Part shown: positions 53,908 through 62,701 of the stretch, piece after piece
Numbering within the stretch: position 1 is the first letter of the stretch
Layout: every line of letters begins with the position of its first letter
Assembly: GCA_017302615.1 (NCBI GenBank)
Contig: JAFLDB010000010.1
Span: 62,001 to 126,000 of the forward strand
Length of the DNA stretch: 64,000 nucleotides
Reading direction: 5' to 3'
Source of the DNA: Sphingomonadales bacterium
Lineage (GTDB): Bacteria; Pseudomonadota; Alphaproteobacteria; Sphingomonadales; Sphingomonadaceae
Made by a program: the position numbers and the translations under genes
Notes under the pieces: model-generated
What the model was told of the DNA's origin: nothing
The model's database searches: none
The model's input: only the letters and a program-made list of their open reading frames with translations

Positions 53908-54506
53908 CTGCCCATCCACTCCGCCACTTGCGCGGCGACATCGTTGGCAGCCTTGTTGAGCGCCGGGCCGACCTGCGCCGGGACCGGGGCCACACCGGGA
54001 ACCACGCTTTCAAAGCGGCGGGTCTGCACGTCGCCCTTGGGTCCGGTGCGGATCGCGTCGTAGCGGACCACGACCGAACCGCTGCGCGCGTCATAGCCCA
54101 TCGCGATCAGGCGGCCGGACAGGCGGTTGCCGGCCACCGGCACGCTGGCCTCGCTGTCTTCCAGCACCAGCCGCCCGCCCTTGGCGCGCAGCGTTTCGGC
54201 CAGCAGACCGCGGAACAGCCGCGCCGGGCGTTCCACCCACAGCGCGTCCTGCAAGTAAGCGATGTTGGCATCATCCACCTGCACCGGCACGCGCAGCACG
54301 GCGAGGTGCTGATCGGTTTCCGGCTCCATCACCATCAGCGCATCGGCGGCGCTGCTGCTGGCAGTGGAGCCTGGCGGGGCGCTCTGCGCCGGGGTCAGGG
54401 TGAGGAGCGAGGCCGGGACCTTACCCCCGCCGCCCAGGCTGACGCAGGCCGAAAGGGCCAGCGGGGCCAGCACGATCAGCACGGCGCGGGAAATCGAACG
54501 GTTCAT
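53904..54506 (-). CDS. ABC-type transport auxiliary lipoprotein (PqiC/MlaC-position)
   Basis: A 200-residue lipoprotein with the signal peptide MNRSISRAVLIVLAPLALSA and lipobox LSAC. The mature part has VQVDDANIAYLQDALWVERP and ARLFRGLLAETLRAKGGRLV, which match the PqiC/YmbA-type auxiliary lipoprotein domain of MCE transporters. It is the last gene of the operon, 4 bases after mlaD, and likely sits at the inner face of the outer membrane to receive lipid. AGGAA is the ribosome site. Confidence 0.87.
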   Translation of the reverse strand: MNRSISRAVLIVLAPLALSACVSLGGGGKVPASLLTLTPAQSAPPGSTASSSAADALMVMEPETDQHLAVLRVPVQVDDANIAYLQDALWVERPARLFRGLLAETLRAKGGRLVLEDSEASVPVAGNRLSGRLIAMGYDARSGSVVVRYDAIRTGPKGDVQTRRFESVVPGVAPVPAQVGPALNKAANDVAAQVAEWMGS

Positions 54507-54510
54507 CGCC

Positions 54511-55476
54511 TCAGTTCCTCCGCGGCTTGTAATCGGGCAGGCGCTGCCCGCCGAGCAGCGATCCGGCACCATCGTTGTTGAGCTTTTCCGTGAGGTCGCG
54601 CAGCGCCTTGGTGCTGGCGCGCAGATCGCGGATCGCGGCTTCGGCCTGCGGCAGGGTGGTGGCCTGCACCTGCCGCGCCGCCGGGCGGGTATCGCCGACC
54701 AGCCCGTTGAGATTGTCCGCCACCCGCTCGATCGATTTCAGCGAAGCGCGGAACTGGTTGACCATCAGGCGGAAATCGCCGTCGATCACGCCGTTGGCAT
54801 TGGTTGCCGCCAGTTCGAACGCGGCCAGCGCCTTGCGCGCATCGATCAGGGTCAGTTGCAGTTCGGTCAGCACCGCGCGGTACTGCGGGGTGCTGTCGGC
54901 GAGGCCGCCGGTCAGCCGGTTGGTATTGGCCAGAATCCCGTCAAGCGCGGCCAGGTTCTTGTCGGACAGGACCAGGTTGAGCCGGTCGGTCAGCGTCGCC
55001 AGTCGCTCCAGCAGGACCGGCGCCGAATTGAGCAGTTCGCCCAGCCCGCCGCGCTTGGTCGGGATCACCGGCACGCCTTCCGGACAGGTCGCCGCCGCCT
55101 CACCCTCGCAGGTCAGAGCCGGGGCCTTCTTGTTCGCGCCTTCCAGCTGGATCGTCGAAACGCCGGTAAAACTGCCTTGGATCGTCGCCGTGGTGCCGAC
55201 CCGGATCGGCACGCCGTCTTCCACCGCGATCCGCACCCGGACGAAGCTGGGATCCTTCTTCCACAGCTCGATCACGGTCACCTGCCCGACCGGCACACCG
55301 GAAAAGCTGACCGAGGAGCCCTTGGACAGGCCATCGACCGATTGCTTGAAGAAGATGTCGTATTCCTGCCGCCCGGCCTCGTTCAGACGGGCGATCCACA
55401 GGATCACCCCGGCGATCAACGCCAGCAGGCCCAAGGTTACGGCCCCTACCCAGACATGGTTCGCCCTGGTTTCCAT
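54511..55476 (-). CDS. mlaD: MCE family protein (MlaD-like)
   Basis: A 321-residue periplasmic MCE protein of a lipid transporter. One N-terminal anchor (VWVGAVTLGLLALIAGVILW) precedes the MCE domain (about 38-115, YDIFFKQSVDGLSKGSSVSF, SGVPVGQVTVIELW). A long helical region follows (about 150-300), which in this family forms a needle or tunnel. It lies between the ATPase and the auxiliary lipoprotein genes. Confidence 0.92.
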   Translation of the reverse strand: METRANHVWVGAVTLGLLALIAGVILWIARLNEAGRQEYDIFFKQSVDGLSKGSSVSFSGVPVGQVTVIELWKKDPSFVRVRIAVEDGVPIRVGTTATIQGSFTGVSTIQLEGANKKAPALTCEGEAAATCPEGVPVIPTKRGGLGELLNSAPVLLERLATLTDRLNLVLSDKNLAALDGILANTNRLTGGLADSTPQYRAVLTELQLTLIDARKALAAFELAATNANGVIDGDFRLMVNQFRASLKSIERVADNLNGLVGDTRPAARQVQATTLPQAEAAIRDLRASTKALRDLTEKLNNDGAGSLLGGQRLPDYKPRRN

Positions 55477-55485
55477 CGCGCCTGC

Positions 55486-56325
55486 TTATGCCCCCCTGCC
55501 GCCCGGCTTGTCCATCGCCTTGGTCCCCGCCCTGACCCGCGCCTGCGCATCCTGCGCCGCCCGGCCGCGCGGTCCGTTGAAATACTGCTGGATCCACGGG
55601 TGATCGAGCGCCAGCAATTCGGGGATCGTCCCCACCGCGATCACCCGCTTGTCGGCAATCACCGCCACCCGGTCGCAGATTTCGTGCAGCGTATCGAGAT
55701 CGTGAGTGATCAGGAACACGGTGTGGCCCAGCGTGTCCTGCAATTCGCGGGTCAGCTGGTCGAAAGCGGCCGCGCCGATCGGGTCGAGCCCGGCGGTCGG
55801 TTCGTCCAGGAACAGCAGCTCCGGGTCCATCGCCAGCGCCCGGGCCAGGCCGGCGCGCTTCTTCATCCCGCCCGACAGTTCGGACGGATACTTGTCCGCC
55901 GCGTCATCCGGCAGGCCCGACAGCATCACCTTGTACCGGGCAATCTCGCGCCGCAGCGTCGGGCTGATTTCGGGATAGAATTCCTTCAGCGGCACTTCGA
56001 TGTTTTCGGCCACGGTCAGGGTGGAAAACAGCGCCCCGCCCTGGAACAGCACGCCCCAGCGGGCGCGGATGTCGATATCGTCGTCGGCATGGTCGCCGGC
56101 GATTTCCTCGCCCAGCACCTCGATCCGGCCATCGGCGGCGGGTTGCAGGCCGATGATCGCGCGCATCAGCACCGACTTGCCGGTGCCCGACCCGCCAACC
56201 ACGCCCAGGATCTCCCCGCGCCGGACCGACAGGTCCAGTCCTTCGTGGATCACGTGATCGCCAAAGGCGGTTTTCAGCCCTTCGACCACGATCGGGAAAT
56301 CGCCGGTGAAATGTTCCAGGCTCAT
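55486..56325 (-). CDS. mlaF: Lipid transport ABC ATPase (MlaF-like)
   Basis: A 279-residue ATPase that powers the Mla-type transporter. From [20 protein letters not shown] it has Walker A VGGSGTGKSVLMRAI, signature SELSGGMKKRAGLARA, Walker B ELLFLDEPTAGLDPIGAAAF and the His switch ITHDLDTLHEIC. The start overlaps the mlaE stop by four bases. The C-terminal 25 residues are Arg/Ala-rich. Confidence 0.95.
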   Translation of the reverse strand: MSLEHFTGDFPIVVEGLKTAFGDHVIHEGLDLSVRRGEILGVVGGSGTGKSVLMRAIIGLQPAADGRIEVLGEEIAGDHADDDIDIRARWGVLFQGGALFSTLTVAENIEVPLKEFYPEISPTLRREIARYKVMLSGLPDDAADKYPSELSGGMKKRAGLARALAMDPELLFLDEPTAGLDPIGAAAFDQLTRELQDTLGHTVFLITHDLDTLHEICDRVAVIADKRVIAVGTIPELLALDHPWIQQYFNGPRGRAAQDAQARVRAGTKAMDKPGGRGA

Positions 56326-57437
56326 CCCCACCCCACTTCGGTGAAGAACACCGCGAAGAACGCGTCGAGCACGATCACGGCGAAAATCGCCTGGACCACC
56401 GCGACCGTGGTGCGGATCCCGACCGCTTCGGAATTCCCCTCGACCCGCATGCCCTGATAGCACCCGGCGAGCGCGATGATCAGGCCGAACACCGGCCCCT
56501 TGATCAGGCCGACCCACATGTCATGGTTGGGCACCACTTCCTGGATCCGCGACAGGAAGGTCCAGAACGGGATTTCCAGCGAGTACATCGAAATGAACGC
56601 GCCGCCGATGATCGACAGGATCGCGGCGTAGAAACCCAGCACCATCAGCATGAAGGTGGACGCCAGCACCCGCGGCACCACCAGCGCTTCCATCGGCGAA
56701 ACCCCGATGGTCCGCATCGCGTCGATTTCCTCGGTCAGCTTCATCGTGCCGATCTGGGCGGCGAACGAGGAACCCGATCGCCCGGCGACCATGATTGCGG
56801 TCATCAGCACGCCCAGTTCGCGGAAAGACAGCCGCCCGGTGAGGTTGATGGTATAGATTTCCGCCCCGAACTGTTCCAGCTGCACCGCCCCCTGCTGGGC
56901 GATGACGATGCCGACCAGGAAGCTCATCAAACCGATGATCGGCAGCGCGCGGATCCCGACCAGGTCGAATTGGCGGACCACCGAAGTCCAGCGCATCCGC
57001 GAGGGATGCCGCACCAGGGTGGCCAGCGCGACGATCAGCTCGCCCAGAAAGGCGAGGAAGTGCTTCACGCCCTGGCCATAGGCGATCACGAACTTGCCGG
57101 TCAGGGCGGCCATTCCCTCGGGCGAGAGCGCCGCGGCCCCGGCCGTGGATTCTTCCTCCAGCTCGCTGCGGTGAACGGCGGCGATCAGGCGGCGGGCCTT
57201 GTCGCTCGCCCCGACGATGTCCGCGCCGCTATCGCGGGCAAAGCGCCAGACCGTCCAGGCGCCTACCGTATCGACCTCTCCCACGCCCGAAAGGTCGATG
57301 TGGGTGAAGGGGCCTTCGATCCCGCGCAGCTGCGCATCGAGCCGCCCGATCGAGGCGACGACCAGCGGCCCGCTGAGCACCACGCCCCGCGCTCCGCCTT
57401 CGCCCTCGGCAATCGAGAATTCCGCCCATTCGCGCAT
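56322..57437 (-). CDS. mlaE: MlaE-family permease fused to N-terminal STAS domain
   Basis: A 371-residue inner-membrane lipid permease. The first 110 residues form a STAS domain ([40 protein letters not shown]), the role of the separate MlaB protein in E. coli. The rest is MlaE with [40 protein letters not shown] and [20 protein letters not shown]. The start ATG at 57437 gives the family N-terminus. The gene is the first of the operon and is divergent from valS with 88 bases between. Confidence 0.93.
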   Translation of the reverse strand: MREWAEFSIAEGEGGARGVVLSGPLVVASIGRLDAQLRGIEGPFTHIDLSGVGEVDTVGAWTVWRFARDSGADIVGASDKARRLIAAVHRSELEEESTAGAAALSPEGMAALTGKFVIAYGQGVKHFLAFLGELIVALATLVRHPSRMRWTSVVRQFDLVGIRALPIIGLMSFLVGIVIAQQGAVQLEQFGAEIYTINLTGRLSFRELGVLMTAIMVAGRSGSSFAAQIGTMKLTEEIDAMRTIGVSPMEALVVPRVLASTFMLMVLGFYAAILSIIGGAFISMYSLEIPFWTFLSRIQEVVPNHDMWVGLIKGPVFGLIIALAGCYQGMRVEGNSEAVGIRTTVAVVQAIFAVIVLDAFFAVFFTEVGWG

Positions 57438-57525
57438 CGCCTCCGGTGTGGGGGAAAATTGCGGCCACCGCAAGGCGCTCTGCCCGCTTGCGCCCCCGCC
57501 GCGCGGCTGGCAAAGGCCGCCGACG

Positions 57526-60201
57526 ATGACCGAAACTACGCTCGACAAGACTTTCGACCCCGCCGCGATCGAGGCGAAGTGGTACGAACACTGGGAAACG
57601 AACGGCCTGTTCCGCCCGGAACGGCCGGACGCGGAACCGTTCACCATCGTCAATCCGCCGCCGAACGTGACGGGCAGCCTCCACATCGGCCACGCGCTGG
57701 ACAATACCCTGCAGGACGTTGTGATCCGCTATGAACGCCTGCGCGGCAAGGATGCGCTGTGGGTGGTCGGCACCGACCACGCCGGGATCGCGACGCAGAT
57801 GGTGGTGGAGCGCCAGCTGGAAGCACGGCAGGACAAGCGCACCAATTACAGCCGCGAAGCGTTCATCGACAAGGTCTGGGAATGGAAGGCGGAAAGCGGC
57901 GGGACGATCACCCGCCAGCTGCGCCGCCTGGGCTGCTCGATGGACTGGAGCCGCGAGCAGTTCACCATGGACCCGCACTTCACCCGCGCGGTGGTGAAGG
58001 TCTTCGTCGACCTCTACAATCAGGGGCTGATCTACCGCGACAAGCGGCTGGTCAACTGGGACCCCAAGCTCAAGACCGCGATTTCCGACCTTGAAGTGGA
58101 AACCCGCGAAACCAAGGGCGGCTTCTGGCGCTTCCGCTATCCCTTCGCCGATGGCAGCGGCCATGTCGAAGTGGCCACCACCCGGCCCGAAACCATGCTG
58201 GCCGACATGGCCGTGGCGGTGAACCCCGAGGACGAGCGCTACAAGGCGGTCATCGGCAAGGAAATTCTCCAGCCGATCACCGGCCGCCGGTTCAAGGTGG
58301 TGGCCGACGAACACGCCGATCCCGAACTGGGCAGCGGCGTGGTCAAGATCACCCCGGGGCATGACTTCAACGACTTCGAAGTGGGCAAGCGCGCCGGGAT
58401 CAAGCCGGCCGACATGCTCAACATGTTCGATGCCGAAGCCAGGGTGGTGCAAACCGCCGACGGACTGGTGCCGGAGAAATACCTCGGCCTCGACCGCTTC
58501 GTGGTGCGCGAGATGATCGTGGCCGACATGAAGGCGCTCGGCTGCCTGATCCCGCATGTGACCAAGGACAAGGACGGCGAGGAGGTCGAAACCGATTTCG
58601 AGCCGCGCACGATCCAGACGCCTTATGGCGACCGCGGCGGCGTGGTGATCGAACCCTGGCTGACCGACCAGTGGTATGTGAACGCCGAAGTGCTGGCGCA
58701 GAAGCCGATCGAGGCCGTGCGCAGCGGCGCGGTGGAGATCGTGCCGAAAAGCTGGGAAAAGACCTTCTTCAACTGGATGGAAAACATCCAGCCGTGGTGC
58801 GTGAGCCGCCAGCTGTGGTGGGGTCACCGCATTCCGGCGTGGTATGCCGAAGACGGCGAAGTCTTCGTGGCCGAAACTGAGGAAGCGGCGCAGGCGCTGG
58901 CCGGCGGCAAGGCGCTGACCCGCGACGAGGACGTGCTCGACACCTGGTTCTCCAGCGCCCTTTGGCCCTTCGCCACGCTGGGCTGGCCCGATGCCGATGC
59001 GCCGCTGCTGGCCAAGCATTTCCCCAACAGCCTGCTCGTTTCCGGCTTCGACATCCTGTTCTTCTGGGATGCGCGGATGCTGATGATGGGGCAGGCGATG
59101 ACCGGGCAGAACCCCTGGCCGCGGCTGTACCTGCACGGGCTGGTGCGCGCCGCCGATGGCCAGAAGATGTCCAAGTCCAAGGGCAACGTGGTCGATCCGC
59201 TGGGCCTGATCGACCTCTACGGCGCCGATGCGCTGCGCTTCTTCATGGCGGCGATGGAAAGCCAGGGCCGCGACGTGAAGATGGATGAGAAGCGGGTCGA
59301 GGGATACCGCAACTTCGCCACCAAGCTGTGGAACGCCGCCCGCTTCTGCCAGTCGAACGGCATCAGCGCGAGCACCTCCATCGAAGCGCCCACGGCGACC
59401 AGTGCGGTCAACAAGTGGATCATCGGCGAAGTGGTGGAAACCCTGGCCGAGCTCGACAAGGCGATGGCCGACCTGCGCTTCGACGCGGCCGCCAACGCGG
59501 TCTACCACTTCGTCTGGGACCAGTTCTGCGACTGGTACATCGAACTGATCAAGGGCAACTTCGACGCGGAAACCAAGGCCGTGGCCGGCTGGGTGCTCGA
59601 CCAGATCCTGGTCATGTTGCATCCCTTCATGCCCTTCGTGACCGAAGAACTGTGGTCCAAGCTGGGCGACCGGGCCGATTACCCGCTGATCACCGCCAAG
59701 TGGCCGCAGCCGGGCGTGAGCGTCGATGCGGCGGCCAAGGCCGAGGTGGACTGGCTGATCGCGCTGATCGGCAACCTGCGCACCGCCAAGAACGAGCTGG
59801 GCATTGCCCCCGGGGCGAAACTGGACGCGTATCTGCCCGACCCGTCCGCCGCGACGCGCGGGATCATCGAGCGCAACCCGGCCGCGATCGAGCGGCTGGC
59901 GCGGCTGAGCGGCATCCGTTTTGAAGCGGCCCCGGCCGGCGCGGCGATGCAGGTCGGCGCTGGCGATGCCAACCTGATCGTCCCGCTGGAAGGCGTGATC
60001 GACATCGCCGCGGAGAAGGCCCGGCTCGAAAAGGCGCTGGCCGCCGCGCAGAAGGAGGCCAAAGGCCTGGAAGGGCGCCTTGGCAATCCTTCCTTCGTCG
60101 AGAAGGCCAAGCCCGAAGCGGTCGAAAAGGCCCGCGCCGATCACGCCATGCACGCGGCGGAAGCGGAGCGGCTGGCAGCAGCGCTGGCGCGGCTGGGGTA
60201 G
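57526..60201 (+). CDS. valS: Valyl-tRNA synthetase
   Basis: Class Ia valyl-tRNA synthetase, 891 residues, from [20 protein letters not shown]. It has the HIGH motif [20 protein letters not shown], the editing domain around 190-340, the KMSKS motif [17 protein letters not shown] and a C-terminal coiled coil ending LAAALARLG ([20 protein letters not shown]). The 88 bases between it and the mlaE start hold the divergent promoters. It is followed by a repeat-rich spacer. Confidence 0.97.
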   Translation: MTETTLDKTFDPAAIEAKWYEHWETNGLFRPERPDAEPFTIVNPPPNVTGSLHIGHALDNTLQDVVIRYERLRGKDALWVVGTDHAGIATQMVVERQLEARQDKRTNYSREAFIDKVWEWKAESGGTITRQLRRLGCSMDWSREQFTMDPHFTRAVVKVFVDLYNQGLIYRDKRLVNWDPKLKTAISDLEVETRETKGGFWRFRYPFADGSGHVEVATTRPETMLADMAVAVNPEDERYKAVIGKEILQPITGRRFKVVADEHADPELGSGVVKITPGHDFNDFEVGKRAGIKPADMLNMFDAEARVVQTADGLVPEKYLGLDRFVVREMIVADMKALGCLIPHVTKDKDGEEVETDFEPRTIQTPYGDRGGVVIEPWLTDQWYVNAEVLAQKPIEAVRSGAVEIVPKSWEKTFFNWMENIQPWCVSRQLWWGHRIPAWYAEDGEVFVAETEEAAQALAGGKALTRDEDVLDTWFSSALWPFATLGWPDADAPLLAKHFPNSLLVSGFDILFFWDARMLMMGQAMTGQNPWPRLYLHGLVRAADGQKMSKSKGNVVDPLGLIDLYGADALRFFMAAMESQGRDVKMDEKRVEGYRNFATKLWNAARFCQSNGISASTSIEAPTATSAVNKWIIGEVVETLAELDKAMADLRFDAAANAVYHFVWDQFCDWYIELIKGNFDAETKAVAGWVLDQILVMLHPFMPFVTEELWSKLGDRADYPLITAKWPQPGVSVDAAAKAEVDWLIALIGNLRTAKNELGIAPGAKLDAYLPDPSAATRGIIERNPAAIERLARLSGIRFEAAPAGAAMQVGAGDANLIVPLEGVIDIAAEKARLEKALAAAQKEAKGLEGRLGNPSFVEKAKPEAVEKARADHAMHAAEAERLAAALARLG

Positions 60202-60204
60202 CTG

Positions 60205-60337
60205 CTCCTCCCCCTTGGGGGGAGGGGGACCACGAAGTGGTGGAGGGGCACGGACGAGTTTTCCCGCACTGTCAGGAACACCCGCACGTGCCCCTCCACC
60301 ATCCTGCGGATGGTCCCCCTCCCCGTTCCGGGGAGGA
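60205..60337. repeat. Imperfect inverted repeat, sphingomonad-style intergenic element
   Basis: Two G+C-rich arms, 60221-60252 and 60287-60322, are inverted copies of each other: GGAGGGGGACCAC..GTGGTGGAGGGGCACG against CGTGCCCCTCCACC..GGTCCCCCTCC. Each arm has its own small hairpin (CCACGAAGTGG and ATCCTGCGGAT). Short outer hairpins flank them (CTCCCCCTTGGGGGGAG and CCCCGTTCCGGGG). It follows the valS stop directly and may also act as terminator. Such elements are dispersed in many sphingomonad genomes. Confidence 0.75.
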
Positions 60338-60536
60338 ATGACCTGTCCTACAGCCGCCAACCTTGCCATAGGGCCGAAATGCACTGCTGCCCCGCCCTCA
60401 CCCCCGCACCCCAAGGCGACACATGGCACCGCAGGGTGACACGGGGTGACGCGCGTTCTTTTTTGTCCGGTGGACCCTGTGAAGAGTGTGAGGTTGTTCA
60501 GCCCCGCGCGGGTTTTCCTGAAGGCTGACACGCTGA
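60338..60536. other. Gene-free spacer before queE
   Basis: About 200 bases with no credible gene. It contains repeat-like G+C-rich stretches (GGTGACACGGGGTGACGCGCG) followed by TTCTTTTTTGTCCGGTGGACC, and TTTTTTGTCCG also occurs at 19277-19287 near the other palindromic repeat. The promoter of queE should lie within it; I see no convincing boxes. Confidence 0.5.
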
Positions 60537-61268
60537 ATGCTGACCTTGGCCACCACCACACCGGGCGAACCGGAAATCTTTGCCAGCCTGCAAGGCGAAG
60601 GGCCATCGCTGGGCCGCCCGGTCGCCTTCGTTCGTCTGTCGCGCTGCAACCTGGCCTGCACCTGGTGCGACACGGCCTATACCTGGCGTTTCACCGGCGA
60701 TAACCGCCCGCACCGCGACGGGCTGAGCTTTGAGCGGACCGCCAACCAGGTGGTGCTGGACGAGGCCGATGTGGCCGCGCGCATTCAGGCGCTGGGGCAA
60801 GACCGGCTGGTCATCACCGGGGGCGAACCGCTGTTGCAAGGCGCGGCGCTGGCCCGGATGGTGGCGCTGCTGGACGGGATCAGCGTGGAGATCGAGACCA
60901 ACGGCACGGTCGCCCCGCACGCCGCGCTCGATCCGCTGGTGGCGCAGTACAACGTGAGTCCGAAACTGAAGCATTCCGGCAATCCGGTTGAATCCGCACA
61001 GATTCCCGAACGGCTGGCAACATGGTCAAGCGAACCTAAAGCGTGGTTCAAGTTTGTGATTGCCACGCCGGATGACCTGGCCGAAGTGCTGGCCTTGATA
61101 GAAACCTATGCCATCGACCGGGCGCGGGTGTTCGTCATGCCCGAAGGCACCGACAGCGCCACTCTGCGGGAGCGCGAGCGCTGGCTGGCCCCGCTGGCGC
61201 TGGAATACGGCCTGCGCCTGAGCGACCGCTTGCACATCCATCTCTATGGCGATACCCGCGGCACGTGA
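60537..61268 (+). CDS. queE: 7-carboxy-7-deazaguanine synthase (radical SAM)
   Basis: QueE converts carboxytetrahydropterin to 7-carboxy-7-deazaguanine in queuosine synthesis. The 243-residue protein has IFASLQGEGPSLGRPVAFVR, the cluster motif Cys37-x3-Cys41-x2-Cys44 (SRCNLACTWCDT), ITGGEPLLQ and ETNGTVAPHAALDPL, NVSPKLKHSGNP as SAM and substrate contacts. No other queuosine gene is in the window. The stop overlaps the next gene by four bases. Confidence 0.95.
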   Translation: MLTLATTTPGEPEIFASLQGEGPSLGRPVAFVRLSRCNLACTWCDTAYTWRFTGDNRPHRDGLSFERTANQVVLDEADVAARIQALGQDRLVITGGEPLLQGAALARMVALLDGISVEIETNGTVAPHAALDPLVAQYNVSPKLKHSGNPVESAQIPERLATWSSEPKAWFKFVIATPDDLAEVLALIETYAIDRARVFVMPEGTDSATLRERERWLAPLALEYGLRLSDRLHIHLYGDTRGT

Positions 61269-62701
61269 GCGGGCCTTCAGCTTCTTCGCGTCCGCTTGGC
61301 GGTGACTTGACGCAAGGACCGCTGGGGCGGACCCTGCTGGTCTTTGCCTTGCCGCAGTTGGTCGGCAATGTGCTGCAAAGCCTGAACGGATCGATCAACG
61401 CGGTCTGGGTGGGCCAGCTGCTCGGCGATCAGGCGCTGGCCGCCACGGCCAATGCCAATATCGTGATGTTCCTGATTTTCGCGCTGGTCTTTGGTTTCGG
61501 CATGGCCGCCACGGTGCGGATCGGTCAAGCCTGGGGTGCCAGGGACGTGGTGGCGGCGCGACGGGTGATGGGCGCGGCGCTGGGGCTGACCGGAGGTATT
61601 GCCCTGCTCACCTCGGTCGCCGGGATCGTCTATGCTCATGTCCTGCTGGACTGGCTGGCCACGCCCGGCGGGGCAAAGGCGCAGGCACTGGCCTATCTGC
61701 AAGTGGTGTTCATTGCCAATCCGGTCTCCACCCTCAGCATGATGATCGCGATGGGGCTGCGCGGGGCCGGCGATGCCGCCACGCCGCTGCGCTTCATGAT
61801 CCTGACAACCGTGCTGGACATCGCGCTCAACCCGCTGCTGATCCTGGGCTGGGGGCCGGTCCCCGCACTCGGCATTGCCGGATCGGCCTGGGCCACGGTG
61901 ATTGCCACCACGATCGGCTTTGCCGCCATGCTAGTGTGGATCTATGCCAGGGACCTGCCGCTGCGGCTGCGTGGGAGCGAGCTGCGCTGGCTGCGCCCGG
62001 CGGCCGAGGAGACGCGCTATCTGGTGGCCAGGGGCCTGCCGATGGGGGCGCAGATGGTGGTCATTTCCGGCGCGGGGGTGATCATGATCGGGCTGGTCAA
62101 CCGCGAAGGGCTGGTGGTGTCCGCCGCCTATGGCGCGCTGCTGCAGATCTGGAACTATATCGGCATGCCGGCCATGGCGATCGGCGCGGCGGTCAGCGCC
62201 ATGGTCGCCCAGCACATCGGCGCCGCGCGCGAGGACCGGGTCGATGCGATCAGCAAGGCCGGGGCGCTGGCCAACCTGGCGATGACCGGGGCGATGATCG
62301 CCGTGCTGGTGCCGTTCGACCGGCCGGTGCTGGAACTGTTCCTGGGTTCAGGCAGCCCGTCGGTAGAGGCGGCCCTGCACATCCAGGACCTGGCGATCTG
62401 GACCTATCTGCCGTTCGGCATCACCATCGTGCTGTTCGGCACGCTGCGCGCCTACGGCGTGATCTATGCCCAGCTGGTGGTGCTGCTGGCCGCGATGTAC
62501 GGCGTGCGGCTGGGGGCCTATGCCCTGCTCTATCCGGTCTTCGGGGCCGATGCGCTGTGGTATTCGTTCCTGCTGAGCTCGATCGCCTCGCTGGTACTGA
62601 CGCTGGGGGTCTACTTCCTCGCCCCCTGGCGCAAGGTGATGCTGGAGCGGGTTGGTGTTGCCAGGGACAGGCCGGATGGCCTGTCCGCACCAGACCATTA
62701 A
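61265..62701 (+). CDS. MATE family efflux transporter
   Basis: A 478-residue MATE antiporter with about 12 spans in two halves. The first half starts GPLGRTLLVFALPQLVGNVL and QSLNGSINAVWVGQLLGDQA, the second YLVARGLPMGAQMVVISGAG and YIGMPAMAIGAAVSAMVAQH. It begins with GTG at 61265, overlapping the queE stop. The end shares bases with the convergent ATPase gene stop (TTAA at 62698-62701). The exported compound is unknown. Confidence 0.92.
   Translation: MSGPSASSRPLGGDLTQGPLGRTLLVFALPQLVGNVLQSLNGSINAVWVGQLLGDQALAATANANIVMFLIFALVFGFGMAATVRIGQAWGARDVVAARRVMGAALGLTGGIALLTSVAGIVYAHVLLDWLATPGGAKAQALAYLQVVFIANPVSTLSMMIAMGLRGAGDAATPLRFMILTTVLDIALNPLLILGWGPVPALGIAGSAWATVIATTIGFAAMLVWIYARDLPLRLRGSELRWLRPAAEETRYLVARGLPMGAQMVVISGAGVIMIGLVNREGLVVSAAYGALLQIWNYIGMPAMAIGAAVSAMVAQHIGAAREDRVDAISKAGALANLAMTGAMIAVLVPFDRPVLELFLGSGSPSVEAALHIQDLAIWTYLPFGITIVLFGTLRAYGVIYAQLVVLLAAMYGVRLGAYALLYPVFGADALWYSFLLSSIASLVLTLGVYFLAPWRKVMLERVGVARDRPDGLSAPDH

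Noticed and set aside
57229..60606. A minus-strand open frame of about 1100 codons opposite valS
   Set aside because: Same artefact of strong third-position G+C; the plus strand encodes an intact valyl-tRNA synthetase with all motifs.
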